Counted from the first letter of the stretch, positions 48,323 to 58,222 are shown. The stretch is DNA of 64,000 nucleotides from Halorubrum sp. DM2 (GCF_901686465.1 NZ_LR594487.1:2387020-2451019), one strand, 5' to 3'. A program made the numbers and translations. The notes: generated from the letters alone by a model not told the origin.

Positions 48323-49258
48323 ATGGACGACGCGCCGACGAACGGACGGAAGGGGTTGCTCGTGGCTGCCGCGGTGGGCGCGGCGACGACGATCGCGGGC
48401 CGCGCGGTTCTCTCGCGGCTCACCGGCGGTCGGTTCGGCGACACCGAGACGTACAACACCGCGAAGGTGACCGTGTCGGGACCGATCCGACGGAGCCAAG
48501 CGCGACCGTCGCCGCTGTCGGGGGCGGGCGGCGCGACCGCGGACGACGTGGTCGAACAGATCGAGGCGGCCGACGAGGACGACGACGTCGAGGCGCTGCT
48601 CGTCGAACTCAACACGCCCGGCGGCGAGGTCGTGCCGAGCGACGACATCCGACGGGCCGCCGCCGAGTTCGACGGGCCGACGGTGGCGTACGCGACCGAC
48701 CTCTGCGCCTCCGGCGGCTACTGGATCGCGAGCGGCTGCGACGAGCTGTGGGCGCGGGACGCGAGCCTCGTCGGCTCCATCGGCGTCGTCGGCTCCCGCC
48801 CGAACGCGAAGGGGCTAGCCGACAAGCTCGGGATCTCCTACGAACAGTTCACGGCCGGCGAGTACAAGGACGCCGGCGTCCCGCTGAAGGAGATCGAGGA
48901 GGACGAACGGGAGTACCTCCAGGGGATCATCGACGGCTACTACGAGCAGTTCGTCGAGACCGTGAGCGAGGGCCGCGACATGGACCCCGACGAGATCAGA
49001 GACACCGAGGCCCGCGTGTACCTCGGCGACGACGCCGTCGAGATGGGCCTCGTCGACGAACTCGGCACCGAGGACGACGTGGAAGCGCGGCTCGCCGACC
49101 TGCTCGGCGCGGAGCCGGAGGTGCGCGAGTTCACTCCGGAGCGCGGGCTGGCGGAGCGGCTCGGCATCGGCGCGGAGCGCGTCGCGTTCGCGGCCGGAAG
49201 CGGCGTCGCGGGCGTGTTCGCCGACGACGGGGGCGATATCGACGTGGAGTTCCGGTAG
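48323..49258 (+). CDS. sppA: Signal peptide peptidase SppA (S49 family)
   Basis: A 311-residue membrane-anchored serine protease. An N-terminal hydrophobic segment (about 11-27) precedes the S49 domain; the nucleophile Ser lies in LCASGGYWIAS and the general-base Lys in FTAGEYKDAG. Short archaeal-type SppA with a single protease domain. It degrades cleaved signal peptides in membranes. An upstream TTATAAAC at about 48293-48300 gives a leaderless mRNA. Confidence 0.94.
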   Translation: MDDAPTNGRKGLLVAAAVGAATTIAGRAVLSRLTGGRFGDTETYNTAKVTVSGPIRRSQARPSPLSGAGGATADDVVEQIEAADEDDDVEALLVELNTPGGEVVPSDDIRRAAAEFDGPTVAYATDLCASGGYWIASGCDELWARDASLVGSIGVVGSRPNAKGLADKLGISYEQFTAGEYKDAGVPLKEIEEDEREYLQGIIDGYYEQFVETVSEGRDMDPDEIRDTEARVYLGDDAVEMGLVDELGTEDDVEARLADLLGAEPEVREFTPERGLAERLGIGAERVAFAAGSGVAGVFADDGGDIDVEFR

Positions 49259-49342
49259 CGAGAGCGCCGCGAGTCGGCGTCGCCGCCGGAGCCGGGCAGA
49301 CGACGGGGAGGATTTTTGTCCGGCCGCGGTGTGAGACGACAC

Positions 49343-50479
49343 GTGACGACGCTGGTCATCTGCGTCGACCGCTCGGGGGCGATCGGTCGCGCCACCAACG
49401 TCCCGATGCCGGTCGCGGGCTGGGAGGCCGTCCGCTCGCTGGTCACGGACGCCGGGCTGGACGACCCCGAGGACGCCAGCGTAAACTGCTTACTGGAGTC
49501 GCTGCGCGTCGCACGCGACCTCCGGGACGAGCGCGAGGAGTCGGTCGTCGCCGTCGTCTCCGCCGAGAGCGACACCGCGGTCGGGGCCGACCGGTCGATC
49601 GCGGCCCAGCTCGACGACCTCGTGGAGCGGTACGACCCGCGGGCCGCGATCGTCGTCGTCGACTCCGCGGAGGACGAACGCGTCCTTCCGGTCGTCGAGT
49701 CGCGGGTCCCCGTCGACTCGGTCGACCGCGTCGTCGTCCGGCAGGCCCGCGACATCGAGTCCACCTACTACCTGCTCAAGCAGTTCCTCGCCGACGAGCA
49801 GCTCCGGTCGACGGTGTTGGTCCCCATCGGCGTCGCGCTGCTGTTGCTGCCGGTACTCTTCGCCCGGTTCTCCGCCGGGGAGGCGCTCGCGGGCGTCGCC
49901 GGCCTGCTCGGCGCGGCGCTACTGTACAAGGGGCTCGCGATCGACCGGCGCGTGGCGGGGATGCCGGAGCGGGTCCGCGAGGCGCTGTACGCCGGGCAGG
50001 TGTCGGTCGTGACGTACGTCGTCGCCGGCGGACTTGCCCTCGTCGGCGGCTTCTTCGGCGTCCTCGCCGCGTCGGAGCTGAACCCCGGATCGCCTCGGCT
50101 CGTCGAGGTCGTGGAGTTCGCCTTCGCGGCGGTCCCGTGGTTCGCGGTCGCCGGCGTGACTGCGGCGGTGGGACGGCTGCTCGACGAGCTGATCCGCGAC
50201 GAGGGGATCCGGACGCCGTACCTCAACCTCCCGTTCGTCATCGCGGCGGTCGCGCTGGTCGTCCGCGGCTTCGCCGGCTATTTCCTCGCACAGGAGGCGG
50301 TCCGCGACCCCCTGTCCGTCTACGGAATGACGATGACTCCGGTCCAGCAGCTCGCGGCGTTCATCGTCGGCGGCATCGTCGTGTCGCTCGTCGGCGTCAA
50401 GGTCGCCAGCGACGTGGGCACGGAGACCCTCGAAGACGTCATCGACGCGGAGCGGGAGGCGGACGGGCGACGGGAGTGA
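49343..50479 (+). CDS. DUF373 family membrane protein
   Basis: A 378-residue protein. The N-terminal cytosolic domain (about 1-140) begins [14 protein letters not shown], followed by six to seven membrane helices (about 155-370). GTG at 49343 gives the family start and lies ~26 nt after GATTTTTGT; a TTG at 49316 inside that TATA-like stretch is unlikely. DUF373 is a conserved archaeal family; function not known. Confidence 0.87.
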   Translation: MTTLVICVDRSGAIGRATNVPMPVAGWEAVRSLVTDAGLDDPEDASVNCLLESLRVARDLRDEREESVVAVVSAESDTAVGADRSIAAQLDDLVERYDPRAAIVVVDSAEDERVLPVVESRVPVDSVDRVVVRQARDIESTYYLLKQFLADEQLRSTVLVPIGVALLLLPVLFARFSAGEALAGVAGLLGAALLYKGLAIDRRVAGMPERVREALYAGQVSVVTYVVAGGLALVGGFFGVLAASELNPGSPRLVEVVEFAFAAVPWFAVAGVTAAVGRLLDELIRDEGIRTPYLNLPFVIAAVALVVRGFAGYFLAQEAVRDPLSVYGMTMTPVQQLAAFIVGGIVVSLVGVKVASDVGTETLEDVIDAEREADGRRE

Positions 50480-50555
50480 GGTGTCGCCGGGGTCGGTGAG
50501 GCGGATCCCGCGTCCGACCGACCGCCTTTTGTCGGTCGCGGCCGCGTCGGGTGGC

Positions 50556-51380
50556 ATGGACGTGTACGGACTGATCGGGAACCCGGTCGGCCACTCGCTG
50601 TCGCCGCCGATACACGAGGCGGGCTACGAGGCGCTCGGACTCGACGCGCGGTACGTGACCTTCGAGCCGGACGCCGACGCCGCGGCCGCGGCGATCGAGG
50701 GCGCGGCCGACCTTGGCGTGGCGGGACTCAACGTCACGGTGCCGTTCAAGCAGGACGCGCTCGACGCAGTCGATCCGGCCCCGCTCGCCGAGCGCATCGG
50801 CGCGGTCAACACGGTCGATTACGGGCCGGTCCGCGACGGCGACGCCGACCGCCCGCGCGGCCACAACACCGACGCGGCCGGAGTGACGCGGGCGCTCGAA
50901 CACCACGACGTGACGGTCGACGGCCGCGACGCGCTCGTCGTCGGCGCGGGCGGGGCGGGGCGGGCGGCCGCGTTCGCGCTTGCCGACGCGGGCGCGACCG
51001 TTCGCGTCGCGAACCGCACCGCGGAGCGCGCGGTCGAACTGGCCGATACGGTCCCCGGCGCGACCGGCGGCGGACTCGACGACCTCGCCGACCGGGTCGC
51101 CGCGGCCGACCTGCTCGTCAACGCGACGAGCGTGGGGATGGAGTCGCCCGACGAGACGCCGGTCCCCGCCGAACACCTCCACGGCGACCTCGCGGTCCTC
51201 GACGCGGTGTACGCCCCGATCGAGACGCGCCTGCTCCGGGAGGCGGCCGACGCGGGCGCGACGACGGTCGACGGCGCGTGGATGCTGCTGTACCAGGGGG
51301 TCGAGGCGTTCGAGATCTGGACCGACGAGGAGGCCCCGATAGAGCCGATGAACGCGGCGCTGCGGGCGGAACTGGAGTAG
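50556..51380 (+). CDS. aroE: Shikimate dehydrogenase
   Basis: A 274-residue NADP-dependent enzyme of the shikimate pathway. Substrate domain: [17 protein letters not shown] and [11 protein letters not shown] with the catalytic Lys, [13 protein letters not shown]; cofactor domain: [19 protein letters not shown] and NRTAERA. ATG at 50556 gives [14 protein letters not shown]. It supplies chorismate, the substrate of the pab cluster ~2.5 kb downstream. Confidence 0.96.
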   Translation: MDVYGLIGNPVGHSLSPPIHEAGYEALGLDARYVTFEPDADAAAAAIEGAADLGVAGLNVTVPFKQDALDAVDPAPLAERIGAVNTVDYGPVRDGDADRPRGHNTDAAGVTRALEHHDVTVDGRDALVVGAGGAGRAAAFALADAGATVRVANRTAERAVELADTVPGATGGGLDDLADRVAAADLLVNATSVGMESPDETPVPAEHLHGDLAVLDAVYAPIETRLLREAADAGATTVDGAWMLLYQGVEAFEIWTDEEAPIEPMNAALRAELE

Positions 51381-51420
51381 CGCGGCGAGGAGACGGGATC
51401 GATAGGAAACGACTGGCCTG

Positions 51421-51674
51421 CGGTGCGGTGGCGCGCGCCTCCGAGCGCCCGCTAGGGCGCGAGGAGCGTCGCGCGAGGGAGTCGGCGGCTCCCGTTGGTC
51501 GCCGCCGACGAGGCTGGGGAGGTGTGAGGTGCTGTGCGGGGCGGGGCTCGAAGGGGCAGCCGCGAGACGGACAGAGGCGACGGCAGGACCGCAAGAAGCG
51601 AGCGGAGCGAGCGACTGAGGACCGCACCGAGCGTCTGTCCGTCTCGCGGCTGGGGCTTCGGTGGTCGTCTCGTC
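51421..51674 (+). repeat. Dispersed structured element, copy 3
   Basis: Third copy, 40 nt after aroE. Hairpin A 51445-51450/51455-51460 (GCGCCC/GGGCGC), B 51481-51489/51501-51509 (GTCGGCGGC/GCCGCCGAC), C 51557-51575/51634-51652, a perfect 19-bp stem starting CAGCCGCGAG. Conserved links include CGACGAGGCTGGGGAGG (about 51507-51523) and TCGAAGGGGCAG. The rest of the 51381-51812 gap shows only a second CTGGGGCTTCGG (about 51701-51712) and an AT-rich end. Confidence 0.87.
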
Positions 51675-51812
51675 GACAGCAACCGTGTCGTGCCGAGCGC
51701 CTGGGGCTTCGGGAGCGTCCGTGTCGATCGGCGATTTATAAGGAGGCTTCAGCTATCGGTCGTTTCGGCCAGAATAACCACTAAAATCGACCGTCGACAG
51801 ATCCGAGTACGC

Positions 51813-52271
51813 TTAAAACAGCGTCGGGCTGGCGAGCAGGCCGGCGGTGACGATGAGGCCGACCGAGACCGCCGACGCGCCGTAGAGGAACGGCTTGGCG
51901 TCGCGGGCCGGCTCCCGGAGCTTCCCCGCGTCGAGCCCGTCGACCAGCTTCGAACCGGCGACCTCGACGAGACCGGTCCCGACGAACCACAGCCCCAGCA
52001 TCGTCAACACGAGGTGGCCCCGGGGTGTCCCTGTCAGCGCCTCGAAGGTGTACAGGTTCCCGGCCATGTGGCCGCCGGAGAGGACGAACGCGACCGCGCT
52101 GATCCGTGTGATCCACCGCAGGCGGCCGACGACCGAGCCGAGCGCGTCGCTACCGATGTCGCCGCGGAGCGCGGGCGGGAGAACGGCAAGGGTAACGAAG
52201 AGCACGCTGCCGACCCAGAGGACGGCGAAGCCGACGTGGACCGACCACATGACGGGATTGATAACGTCCAT
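51813..52271 (-). CDS. CopD-like four-helix membrane protein
   Basis: A 152-residue protein with four membrane helices (about 8-30, 55-75, 85-105, 128-150). A His in WSVHVGFAVLWVGS and another in SGGHMAGNLYTF are intramembrane or near-membrane, as in CopD/DUF-type redox or transport proteins. Start at 52271 gives MDVINPVMWSVHVG; an ATG at 52295 would add a basic octapeptide overlapping the TATA-like TTATAAAC. Function unproven. Confidence 0.78.
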   Translation of the reverse strand: MDVINPVMWSVHVGFAVLWVGSVLFVTLAVLPPALRGDIGSDALGSVVGRLRWITRISAVAFVLSGGHMAGNLYTFEALTGTPRGHLVLTMLGLWFVGTGLVEVAGSKLVDGLDAGKLREPARDAKPFLYGASAVSVGLIVTAGLLASPTLF

Positions 52272-52380
52272 ACCGCGGGAACGAGCCGGCCGCATTTATA
52301 AACCGGCGAGACGAGAACGGGATTGCGATCGGTTGCGCCGGAGACGGTTTTTAAATATCTCGCACGTGTAGCCGCCGGCA

Positions 52381-52947
52381 ATGGCACTACTCCAGAAGCT
52401 CAAAGAGAAGCTCGGATTCGGGAGCGGCTCCGCCGAACGCGAGTCGGCCGAGACCGAAGTGACCGTCGAGCGCGAGTCGGAACCGGCCGCCGATGCGGCC
52501 GTCTCCGAGGGTGACGACGGCGCGGACGACGCGGAGACCGACGACGCCGAAAGTGACGACGCGGAGCCGGTCGCCGCCGGGACGGAGGCCGCCGCCTCGA
52601 CCGAGTCGCTCGTCGACGAGGAGGCCGCGACCGACGACGAGGCCACCGCAACCGACGATGAGGCCGCCGCAACCGACGACGAGGCCGCCACGACCGACGA
52701 CGGGGCCGCCGAGCCGGCGGAGGCCGCGACGGGCGAGAGCGACGACGTCGCGGTCGACGACGACGACCGCGGCGCGAGCGTCGAGGAGATCAAGGGTATC
52801 GGCCCGGCGTACGCCGAGCGGCTCGCGGAGATCGACATCGAGACCGTCGACCAGCTCGCGGCCGCCGACGCCGCCAACATCGCGGAGGGCGCGAGCATCA
52901 GCGAGAAGCGCGCGGCGCGGTGGATCGACCGCGCGAACGAGTTCTGA
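52381..52947 (+). CDS. Helix-hairpin-helix protein with acidic repeat linker
   Basis: A 188-residue protein. A short N-terminal amphipathic piece MALLQKLKEKLGFGSGS is followed by ~110 residues of Glu/Asp/Ala low complexity with repeats of ATDDEA (about residues 80-110), then a C-terminal helix-hairpin-helix region IKGIGPAYAERLAEIDIET (about 137-188) of the DNA-binding or 5'-3' exonuclease-fold type. Common in haloarchaea; role unknown. Confidence 0.82.
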   Translation: MALLQKLKEKLGFGSGSAERESAETEVTVERESEPAADAAVSEGDDGADDAETDDAESDDAEPVAAGTEAAASTESLVDEEAATDDEATATDDEAAATDDEAATTDDGAAEPAEAATGESDDVAVDDDDRGASVEEIKGIGPAYAERLAEIDIETVDQLAAADAANIAEGASISEKRAARWIDRANEF

Positions 52948-53003
52948 AGCCGGGTCGTTTCGACGACCGCAACTGTTTCACCGTCTCCGCCGAACGGGGG
53001 CAC

Positions 53004-54787
53004 ATGAGTCGAACGGTACACACCGACCGGGACCGCTTCCGCGCGGTCGCCGCCGCGGCGCGGGCCGGCGCGCGGGTCCCGGTCGAGCGCCGGGTCGCCG
53101 TCGACGATCCCTTCGCGGCGTACCGCCGGGCGCGGGACGGTCCCGGCGGCGTCTTCTACGAGACCACCGGCGGCCAGTCCGGCTGGGGGTACTTCGGCGT
53201 CGACCCGGTCGAGCGGCTGACCGTCTCCGGCGAGGCGACGGTCGTCGAGTCCGGGGGCTCGGCGGGGCCGGAGCGTCCCGGCGACTACCGCCGCCCGTCG
53301 CCGTCGCTTTCCGCGCTGGAGGGCGTCCTCGACGGCGAGACGCTGGCGCGCGGCGACTGCGAGGTCCCGTACCCCTGCGGCGCGTTCGGCTGGCTCTCCT
53401 ACGACGCCGCCCGCGAGCTGGAGGACTTCCCCGCCGCCGCGCCCGAGGGGGCGGGCGCGGTCGACGACCGGGGCCTCCCGCGGCTTCAGGCGGCGCTCTT
53501 CGACCGAGTCGCGGCGTGGGAGTGCCCGACCGACGACGACGAGACCGTCCTGCGCGTGACCGCCTGCCTCCGCGTTCCCAAGGGGCTCGACGACCCGGAC
53601 GCCAACCGCGATGCCCTCGACGCGCTGTTCGACGAGGCGGCGGAGCGGGCGGGAGACCTGATAGCCCGGATCGAGCGCGGCGACCCGGACGCGGAGGACC
53701 CGCCCGACTCGACCGCCGAGCGCGCGACCTTCGAGAGCGACGTGGGGCGGGAGGGGTACGCCGACGCGGTGCGGCGCGTCAAGGAATACGTTCGGGAGGG
53801 CGACACGTTTCAGGCGAACGTCTCTCAGCGACTGACCGCCCCCGCGGCAGTCCACCCGGTCGACGCGTACGACGCGCTCCGAGCGGTGAAACCGCGCCCT
53901 ACCCCGGGCTGATCGAGTTCGGTATACGGGGGGGGGCGGTGGGACCGGAACGACGGGCCGGGAGGACGGGGCCGGGACGATAGGCCGAGTGCGAGAGACC
54001 GAGACGCTGAAACCGTCACCCGACCGGCGTCGACCTCGTGAGCGCGAGCCCCGAACTCCTTCTGGCGCGGGAGCCGACCGACGACCCAGACCGCGGCGCG
54101 CGCCTCGTCACGGAACCCATCGCCGGGACGCGCCCGCGGGGGGACGGCGACGAGGCCGACGCGGCGCTCGAAGCGGAACTGATCGGGGACGCGAAGGAGC
54201 GCGCGGAACACGCGATGTTGGTCGACCTCGAACGCAACGACCTCGGCAAGGTGTCGCGGTTCGGCACGGTCGACGTCGCGGAGTACCGCCGCGTCGACCG
54301 CTACAGCGAGGTGATGCACCTCGTGAGCCTGATCGAGGGGGAGGCCCGGCCGGACGTGGGACTGGCGGACGCGGTCGCGGCCTGCTTCCCCGGCGGGACG
54401 ATCACGGGCGCGCCGAAGCCGCGGACGATGGAGATAATCGACGAACTGGAGCCGACGCGCCGCGGTCCCTACACCGGGTCGATGTTCGCGGCCGGGTTCG
54501 ACGGGCGCGCGACGCTCTCTATCGTCATCCGCACGCTCGTCCGCCACGCCGCCGAGTACCACCTCCGCGTCGGGGCGGGGATCGTCCACGACTCCGACCC
54601 CGACGCCGAGTACGAGGAGACGCTCGCGAAGGCGCGCGCGCTGGTGAGCGCGGTCGACGAGGCGCTCGCGGCCGGCGGGATGGCGGTCGACGAGACGGTC
54701 GGAGAAGCGGACGAGGCGACCGGGGAGGCGGACGAGGCGGCCGGGGAGGCGGCCGACGGGACGGCCGAGGAGGCGGTCGAGCGATGA
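53004..54787 (+). pseudogene. pabB: Disrupted chorismate-amination component I (pabB/trpE-like)
   Basis: Reads as a component I gene from MSRTVHTDRDRFRAVAAAAR (53004). Recognisable parts: FQANVSQRL near 53810-53830, then, beyond the lesion, [38 protein letters not shown] and [18 protein letters not shown] one-base loss near 53893-53900 shifts the frame (PRPTPG then stop at 53912), and 53921-54025 holds ~105 nt of extra sequence with TAG (53981) and TGA stops before the normal frame resumes. Reading through both lesions would be required for a functional protein. Downstream pabA overlaps its stop by 4 nt. Confidence 0.85.
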
Positions 54788-55419
54788 CGGACGCCGACGC
54801 CGCCGAGGCGACGGCGGGCTGGCGACTGGGCGCGGGCGAGACCGACGCGCGCGTTCTCGTCGTCGACAACTACGACTCGTTCGCGTACAACCTCGTCCAG
54901 TACGTCGGCGAAGTCGCGGGCGCGGTGACGGTCCGGCGCAACGACGCGGTCGACCTCGCGGGGATCCGCGCGCTCGACCCCGACGGCGTCGTCGTCTCCC
55001 CCGGACCCGGAACCCCGGCTGACGCCGGCGTTTCGACCGCCGTCTTCGAACTCGACCGCCCCGTGTTTGGCGTCTGTCTCGGCCATCAGGCGCTCTGTGC
55101 GAGCCGCGGGAGCCGGGTGGGCCACGCGCCCGATGTCGTCCACGGGAAGCCGTCGACGATCACCCACGACGGTGAGGGCGTCTTCGCCGGGCTCCCCGAC
55201 CGGCTCCGCGTCGGGCGATACCACTCGCTGTGCGTCGAGCGCGAGGACCTGCCCGACGAGCTGGTCGAGACCGCCCGCACCGAGGACGAACGCGAGGTCG
55301 TGATGGGCGTGCGCCACCGAGAGAAGCCCCACGTCGGCGTCCAGTTCCATCCGGAGAGTATCCTCACCCCGCGCGGGAAGCAGATGGTACGGAACTTCGT
55401 GGCGGGGTGCGAGCGATGA
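54784..55419 (+). CDS. pabA: Glutamine amidotransferase component II (pabA/trpG-like)
   Basis: A 211-residue class I glutamine amidotransferase that supplies ammonia for chorismate amination. A ~25-residue acidic start is followed by [27 protein letters not shown], the nucleophile Cys in [10 protein letters not shown], and the His-Glu pair in [11 protein letters not shown]. Overlaps by 4 nt with both component I and the aminotransferase gene. pABA versus anthranilate cannot be decided from this gene alone; the downstream class IV aminotransferase favours pABA. Confidence 0.9.
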   Translation: MTDADAAEATAGWRLGAGETDARVLVVDNYDSFAYNLVQYVGEVAGAVTVRRNDAVDLAGIRALDPDGVVVSPGPGTPADAGVSTAVFELDRPVFGVCLGHQALCASRGSRVGHAPDVVHGKPSTITHDGEGVFAGLPDRLRVGRYHSLCVEREDLPDELVETARTEDEREVVMGVRHREKPHVGVQFHPESILTPRGKQMVRNFVAGCER

Positions 55420-56411
55420 GCGACGCGACCGGGGAGGGTGACGGGCGCGAGGGAGACGACGGGCACGGGGGGGACGGCGAGCGCGAGGGAGACGGCGGAC
55501 ACGAGGAGGACGCCGACTCCCTGTACTACGTCGACGGCGACCTCGTCCCCGCGAGCGAGGCGACCGTCTCCGTCGAGGACCGCGGGTTCGCCTACGGCGA
55601 CGCCGCCTTCGAGACGATGCGCGCGTACGGCGGCGACCTCTTCCGGTGGGAGGCGCACGCCGACCGGCTCCGTGACACCTGCGAGACGCTCGGGCTGGAT
55701 CACGGGATCGCCCACGCGGACCTGAAACGACGGGTCGACGAGACGCTGGCCGCGAACGAGTTCGCGGACGCGTACGTGAAGCTCTCCATCACGCGGGGCG
55801 TTCAGCCGGGAACGCTCGATCCGGCCCCCGAGGTCGACCCGACCGTCGTCGTGATCGCGAAGCCGCTCCCGCGGGGCGGCGTCGGGAGCGAGCCGGTCCA
55901 CGACGGCCCGGCCGCGATCCAGACGACGAAGACGCGCAAGGCCGCCGACCGCGCGATCCCCGCCGCCGCGAAGACGCACAACTACCTCAACGGAATCCTC
56001 GCCCGGCTCGAACTCCGCGTGACCGGCGCGGACGAGGCCCTGATGCTCGACCCGGACGGGCACGTCGCCGAGGGGGCGACCTCGAACCTCTTTTTCGCCG
56101 ACGGGAACGCCCTGCGGACCCCTTCGCTCGACGGCCCGATCCTGCCTGGCGTCACCAGGGCGACCGTGATCGAGATCGCGAAAGCCGAGGGGATCCCGGT
56201 CGAGGAGGGGACGTACGCGCCGGACGCGGTCCGTTCGGCCGACGAGGTCTTCCTCACGAACTCGACGTGGGAGGTCCGCCCCGTCGCGACCGTCGACGGC
56301 ATCGCGGTCGACGGCGACGGCGAGGGGGTCGCCGGCCCGCTCACGACCCTCATCTCTCGGCTGTTCGACCGCCGGATCGAGGAGAACCACTACGACGGCG
56401 AGCGACTGTGA
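55416..56411 (+). CDS. pabC: Class IV aminotransferase, aminodeoxychorismate lyase-like
   Basis: A 331-residue PLP fold-type IV enzyme. A disordered Gly/Asp/Glu-rich head (about 1-34) precedes LYYVDGDLVPASEA, VEDRGFAYGDAAFETMRAYGG, the PLP Lys in AAKTHNYLNGILA, EGATSNLFFAD and LPGVTRATVIEIA. Haloarchaeal genes of this type next to component I/II are assigned to pABA synthesis, though branched-chain aminotransferase-like activity is possible. Start overlaps pabA stop (ATGA at 55416). Confidence 0.88.
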   Translation: MSDATGEGDGREGDDGHGGDGEREGDGGHEEDADSLYYVDGDLVPASEATVSVEDRGFAYGDAAFETMRAYGGDLFRWEAHADRLRDTCETLGLDHGIAHADLKRRVDETLAANEFADAYVKLSITRGVQPGTLDPAPEVDPTVVVIAKPLPRGGVGSEPVHDGPAAIQTTKTRKAADRAIPAAAKTHNYLNGILARLELRVTGADEALMLDPDGHVAEGATSNLFFADGNALRTPSLDGPILPGVTRATVIEIAKAEGIPVEEGTYAPDAVRSADEVFLTNSTWEVRPVATVDGIAVDGDGEGVAGPLTTLISRLFDRRIEENHYDGERL

Positions 56412-56519
56412 TCGGGGCAGGGGGCTGTGATCGGAGCGATCGGCGTCCGAAACGACTGACGTAGCGAGAGAGACAGGAGTCGCCCACAGCGTTATCCCGT
56501 CAGGGATCCTAAACGAGGG

Positions 56520-57119
56520 ATGGCAGACGACAAAGACGGACGCGAGAAACAGGCGGCAGACGAGGACCGGCGACAGCGCGAGCGCGACATCGAGGCGGAA
56601 CTGAGCCGCGGTGACGAGGCGGAGCCGGCGTTCGACGACGAGGCGACCGAGGCCCTCGAAGCGGCGCTCGAACCGCTGACGTTCCCCGCGACGGGACGCG
56701 AGGTCGTCGCCGCGGTTGGCGGCCGCGAGCTGGAGTCGGAGACCCGCGTGTACACCGTCGCCGACCTGATCCCCGACGCGGACCTGGAGGCGTTCGACGC
56801 GCCCGCGACGGTCCGCGACCGCGTGCGTCGGCCGGCGGTCGCAGCCGCGATGAAGCGGGTCGTCGAGGCGGCTGCCGACCTCGAGAACGCCGACTTCGGC
56901 CGGTCGCAACACGAGGCGTTCGAGCGCACCTTCCGGGCGCTGAGCGACATCGACGAACTCGACGACGAGGAGGGAGTCCGCGCCATCGCCGACTGGGTCG
57001 TCGACCGGATCAACGAGAAGGAGTCGGTTCCCGGCTCGCGAGACGTGCGCCGACAGGCGGCGAAGTACTGTCGAAAGAACGGCTACGAGGTCCGCGACGA
57101 CGAGTGGCTCGGCGTGTGA
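56520..57119 (+). CDS. Conserved haloarchaeal protein, DUF5789-like
   Basis: A 199-residue helical acidic protein. After a charged, disordered N-terminus (about 1-45) comes LTFPATGREVVAAVGGRELE and a region DLEAFDAPATVRDRVRRPAV, then a second helical part EGVRAIADWVVDRINEKESV ending RRQAAKYCRKNGYEV. The first motif recalls DUF5789/DUF2795-type families (from memory). Function unknown. Confidence 0.72.
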   Translation: MADDKDGREKQAADEDRRQRERDIEAELSRGDEAEPAFDDEATEALEAALEPLTFPATGREVVAAVGGRELESETRVYTVADLIPDADLEAFDAPATVRDRVRRPAVAAAMKRVVEAAADLENADFGRSQHEAFERTFRALSDIDELDDEEGVRAIADWVVDRINEKESVPGSRDVRRQAAKYCRKNGYEVRDDEWLGV

Positions 57120-57171
57120 GCGGCCGAGCGCGACGCATAACGTTCAAACCCGCCGCGGGCCTCGCTCGGAC

Positions 57172-57642
57172 ATGGACGAGAGCCGCCGGATCGCCGGCGT
57201 CGACGAGGTTCCCGAGGAGAGCACGCTGCTCGTGACGCTCCGACCGACCGATCCGGACGCGGTCGGCGAGGGCGAGGGTGACCTCGGGGAAGGCGAGGAC
57301 GGCGACCCCGAAGTAGAGGCGATCCTCACCCGGGCCGCCGGCGAGGTGCGCGCGTTCCGCAACTACTGTCAACACTGGACGGACGTCCGCCTCGACAAGG
57401 ACGACGGCGCGTTCGTCCGCAACGGGGAGGTGTTCTGTCAGAAGCACGGCGCGACGTTCGAGGCCGACGGCGGCTACTGTAACTTCGGTCCCTGCGAGGG
57501 GGCCGTCCTCGAGTCGGTCGCGGTGACCGTCGAGGGCGACGACGTGTTCCTCGACGACGACGCCTACGAGTTCGTCCGGCTCGGCCCCTCCGCGGGGAAG
57601 GGCGACGGCAGCGGCTCGCGGATCGACTTCACCGGGAACTGA
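57172..57642 (+). CDS. Rieske [2Fe-2S] domain protein
   Basis: A 156-residue soluble protein. Cluster ligands are visible in two blocks: Cys and His in NYCQHWTDVRL and Cys and His in VFCQKHGATF, followed by CNFGPCEGAVLESVAV, the usual proline-loop region. An acidic insertion (GEGEGDLGEGEDGD) lies before the first block. No membrane helix, so not a bc1-type subunit; probably a small Rieske ferredoxin-like electron carrier. Confidence 0.9.
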   Translation: MDESRRIAGVDEVPEESTLLVTLRPTDPDAVGEGEGDLGEGEDGDPEVEAILTRAAGEVRAFRNYCQHWTDVRLDKDDGAFVRNGEVFCQKHGATFEADGGYCNFGPCEGAVLESVAVTVEGDDVFLDDDAYEFVRLGPSAGKGDGSGSRIDFTGN

Positions 57643-57701
57643 GCCGCGCTCCCCGGGAACCGAGCCGGAAGCGGCCGACGGCGGGACGCGATCCGCCCGC
57701 C

Positions 57702-58139
57702 TCAGAAATTCGTGCGCCCGCCACCGTCCTCGCGCCCGAGCGCCTTCTGTAAGAAGTTCATCCAGCGCTTCTGGTCGGCGGCCTCCTGCCGTTTCGCCTC
57801 GGTCTCCGGGTCGGGGGCGTCTAACCCCTCCAACGCCTCTAAGGCGCGGTCGATACCGATGATTGACGCCGCCAGTTCCTCGCCCTCCTCGCGGCTCACC
57901 TCGTTCTCCTCGATCGGTTCGAGTCGGTCGAGCCGCTCGCGCCGGAGGTTGCGCTTAGCGCGGTCGACACGGTCGCGCTCGCCCGGCGGGACCGAGTCGC
58001 GGCGCTTGATCTCGAAGACGAACGAGCGCAGGTCGATCTCCTCGCCCTGGATCTCGATCGATTCCGGGATCTCGACGCCCACCGTCGAGGACTCCCGGTT
58101 GACCCGCTCTAAGAGCTGCTTCCGTTCGTACCCCTTCAC
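57702..58139 (-). CDS. Conserved haloarchaeal protein, DUF5788-like
   Basis: A 145-residue helical protein: MKGYERKQLLERVNRESSTV, then IEIQGEEIDLRSFVFEIKRR, a charged helix and a C-terminal WMNFLQKALG. Convergent with the Rieske gene and divergent from the YkgJ-type gene. Matches the pattern of DUF5788 as I remember it. Function unknown. Confidence 0.75.
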   Translation of the reverse strand: MKGYERKQLLERVNRESSTVGVEIPESIEIQGEEIDLRSFVFEIKRRDSVPPGERDRVDRAKRNLRRERLDRLEPIEENEVSREEGEELAASIIGIDRALEALEGLDAPDPETEAKRQEAADQKRWMNFLQKALGREDGGGRTNF

Positions 58140-58222
58140 GCTCGGTCGGTAGGAGACGGTCGCACTTCGCTCCTTCGCCCGGAAGGGACGACGTTAACTC
58201 CGGCGCGCCGTGAACGACACGT

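Noticed and set aside
52614-52704. ATDDEA codon repeats in the helix-hairpin-helix gene considered as a separate repeat element
   Set aside because: In-frame low-complexity linker typical of haloarchaeal acidic proteins; better treated as part of the gene.
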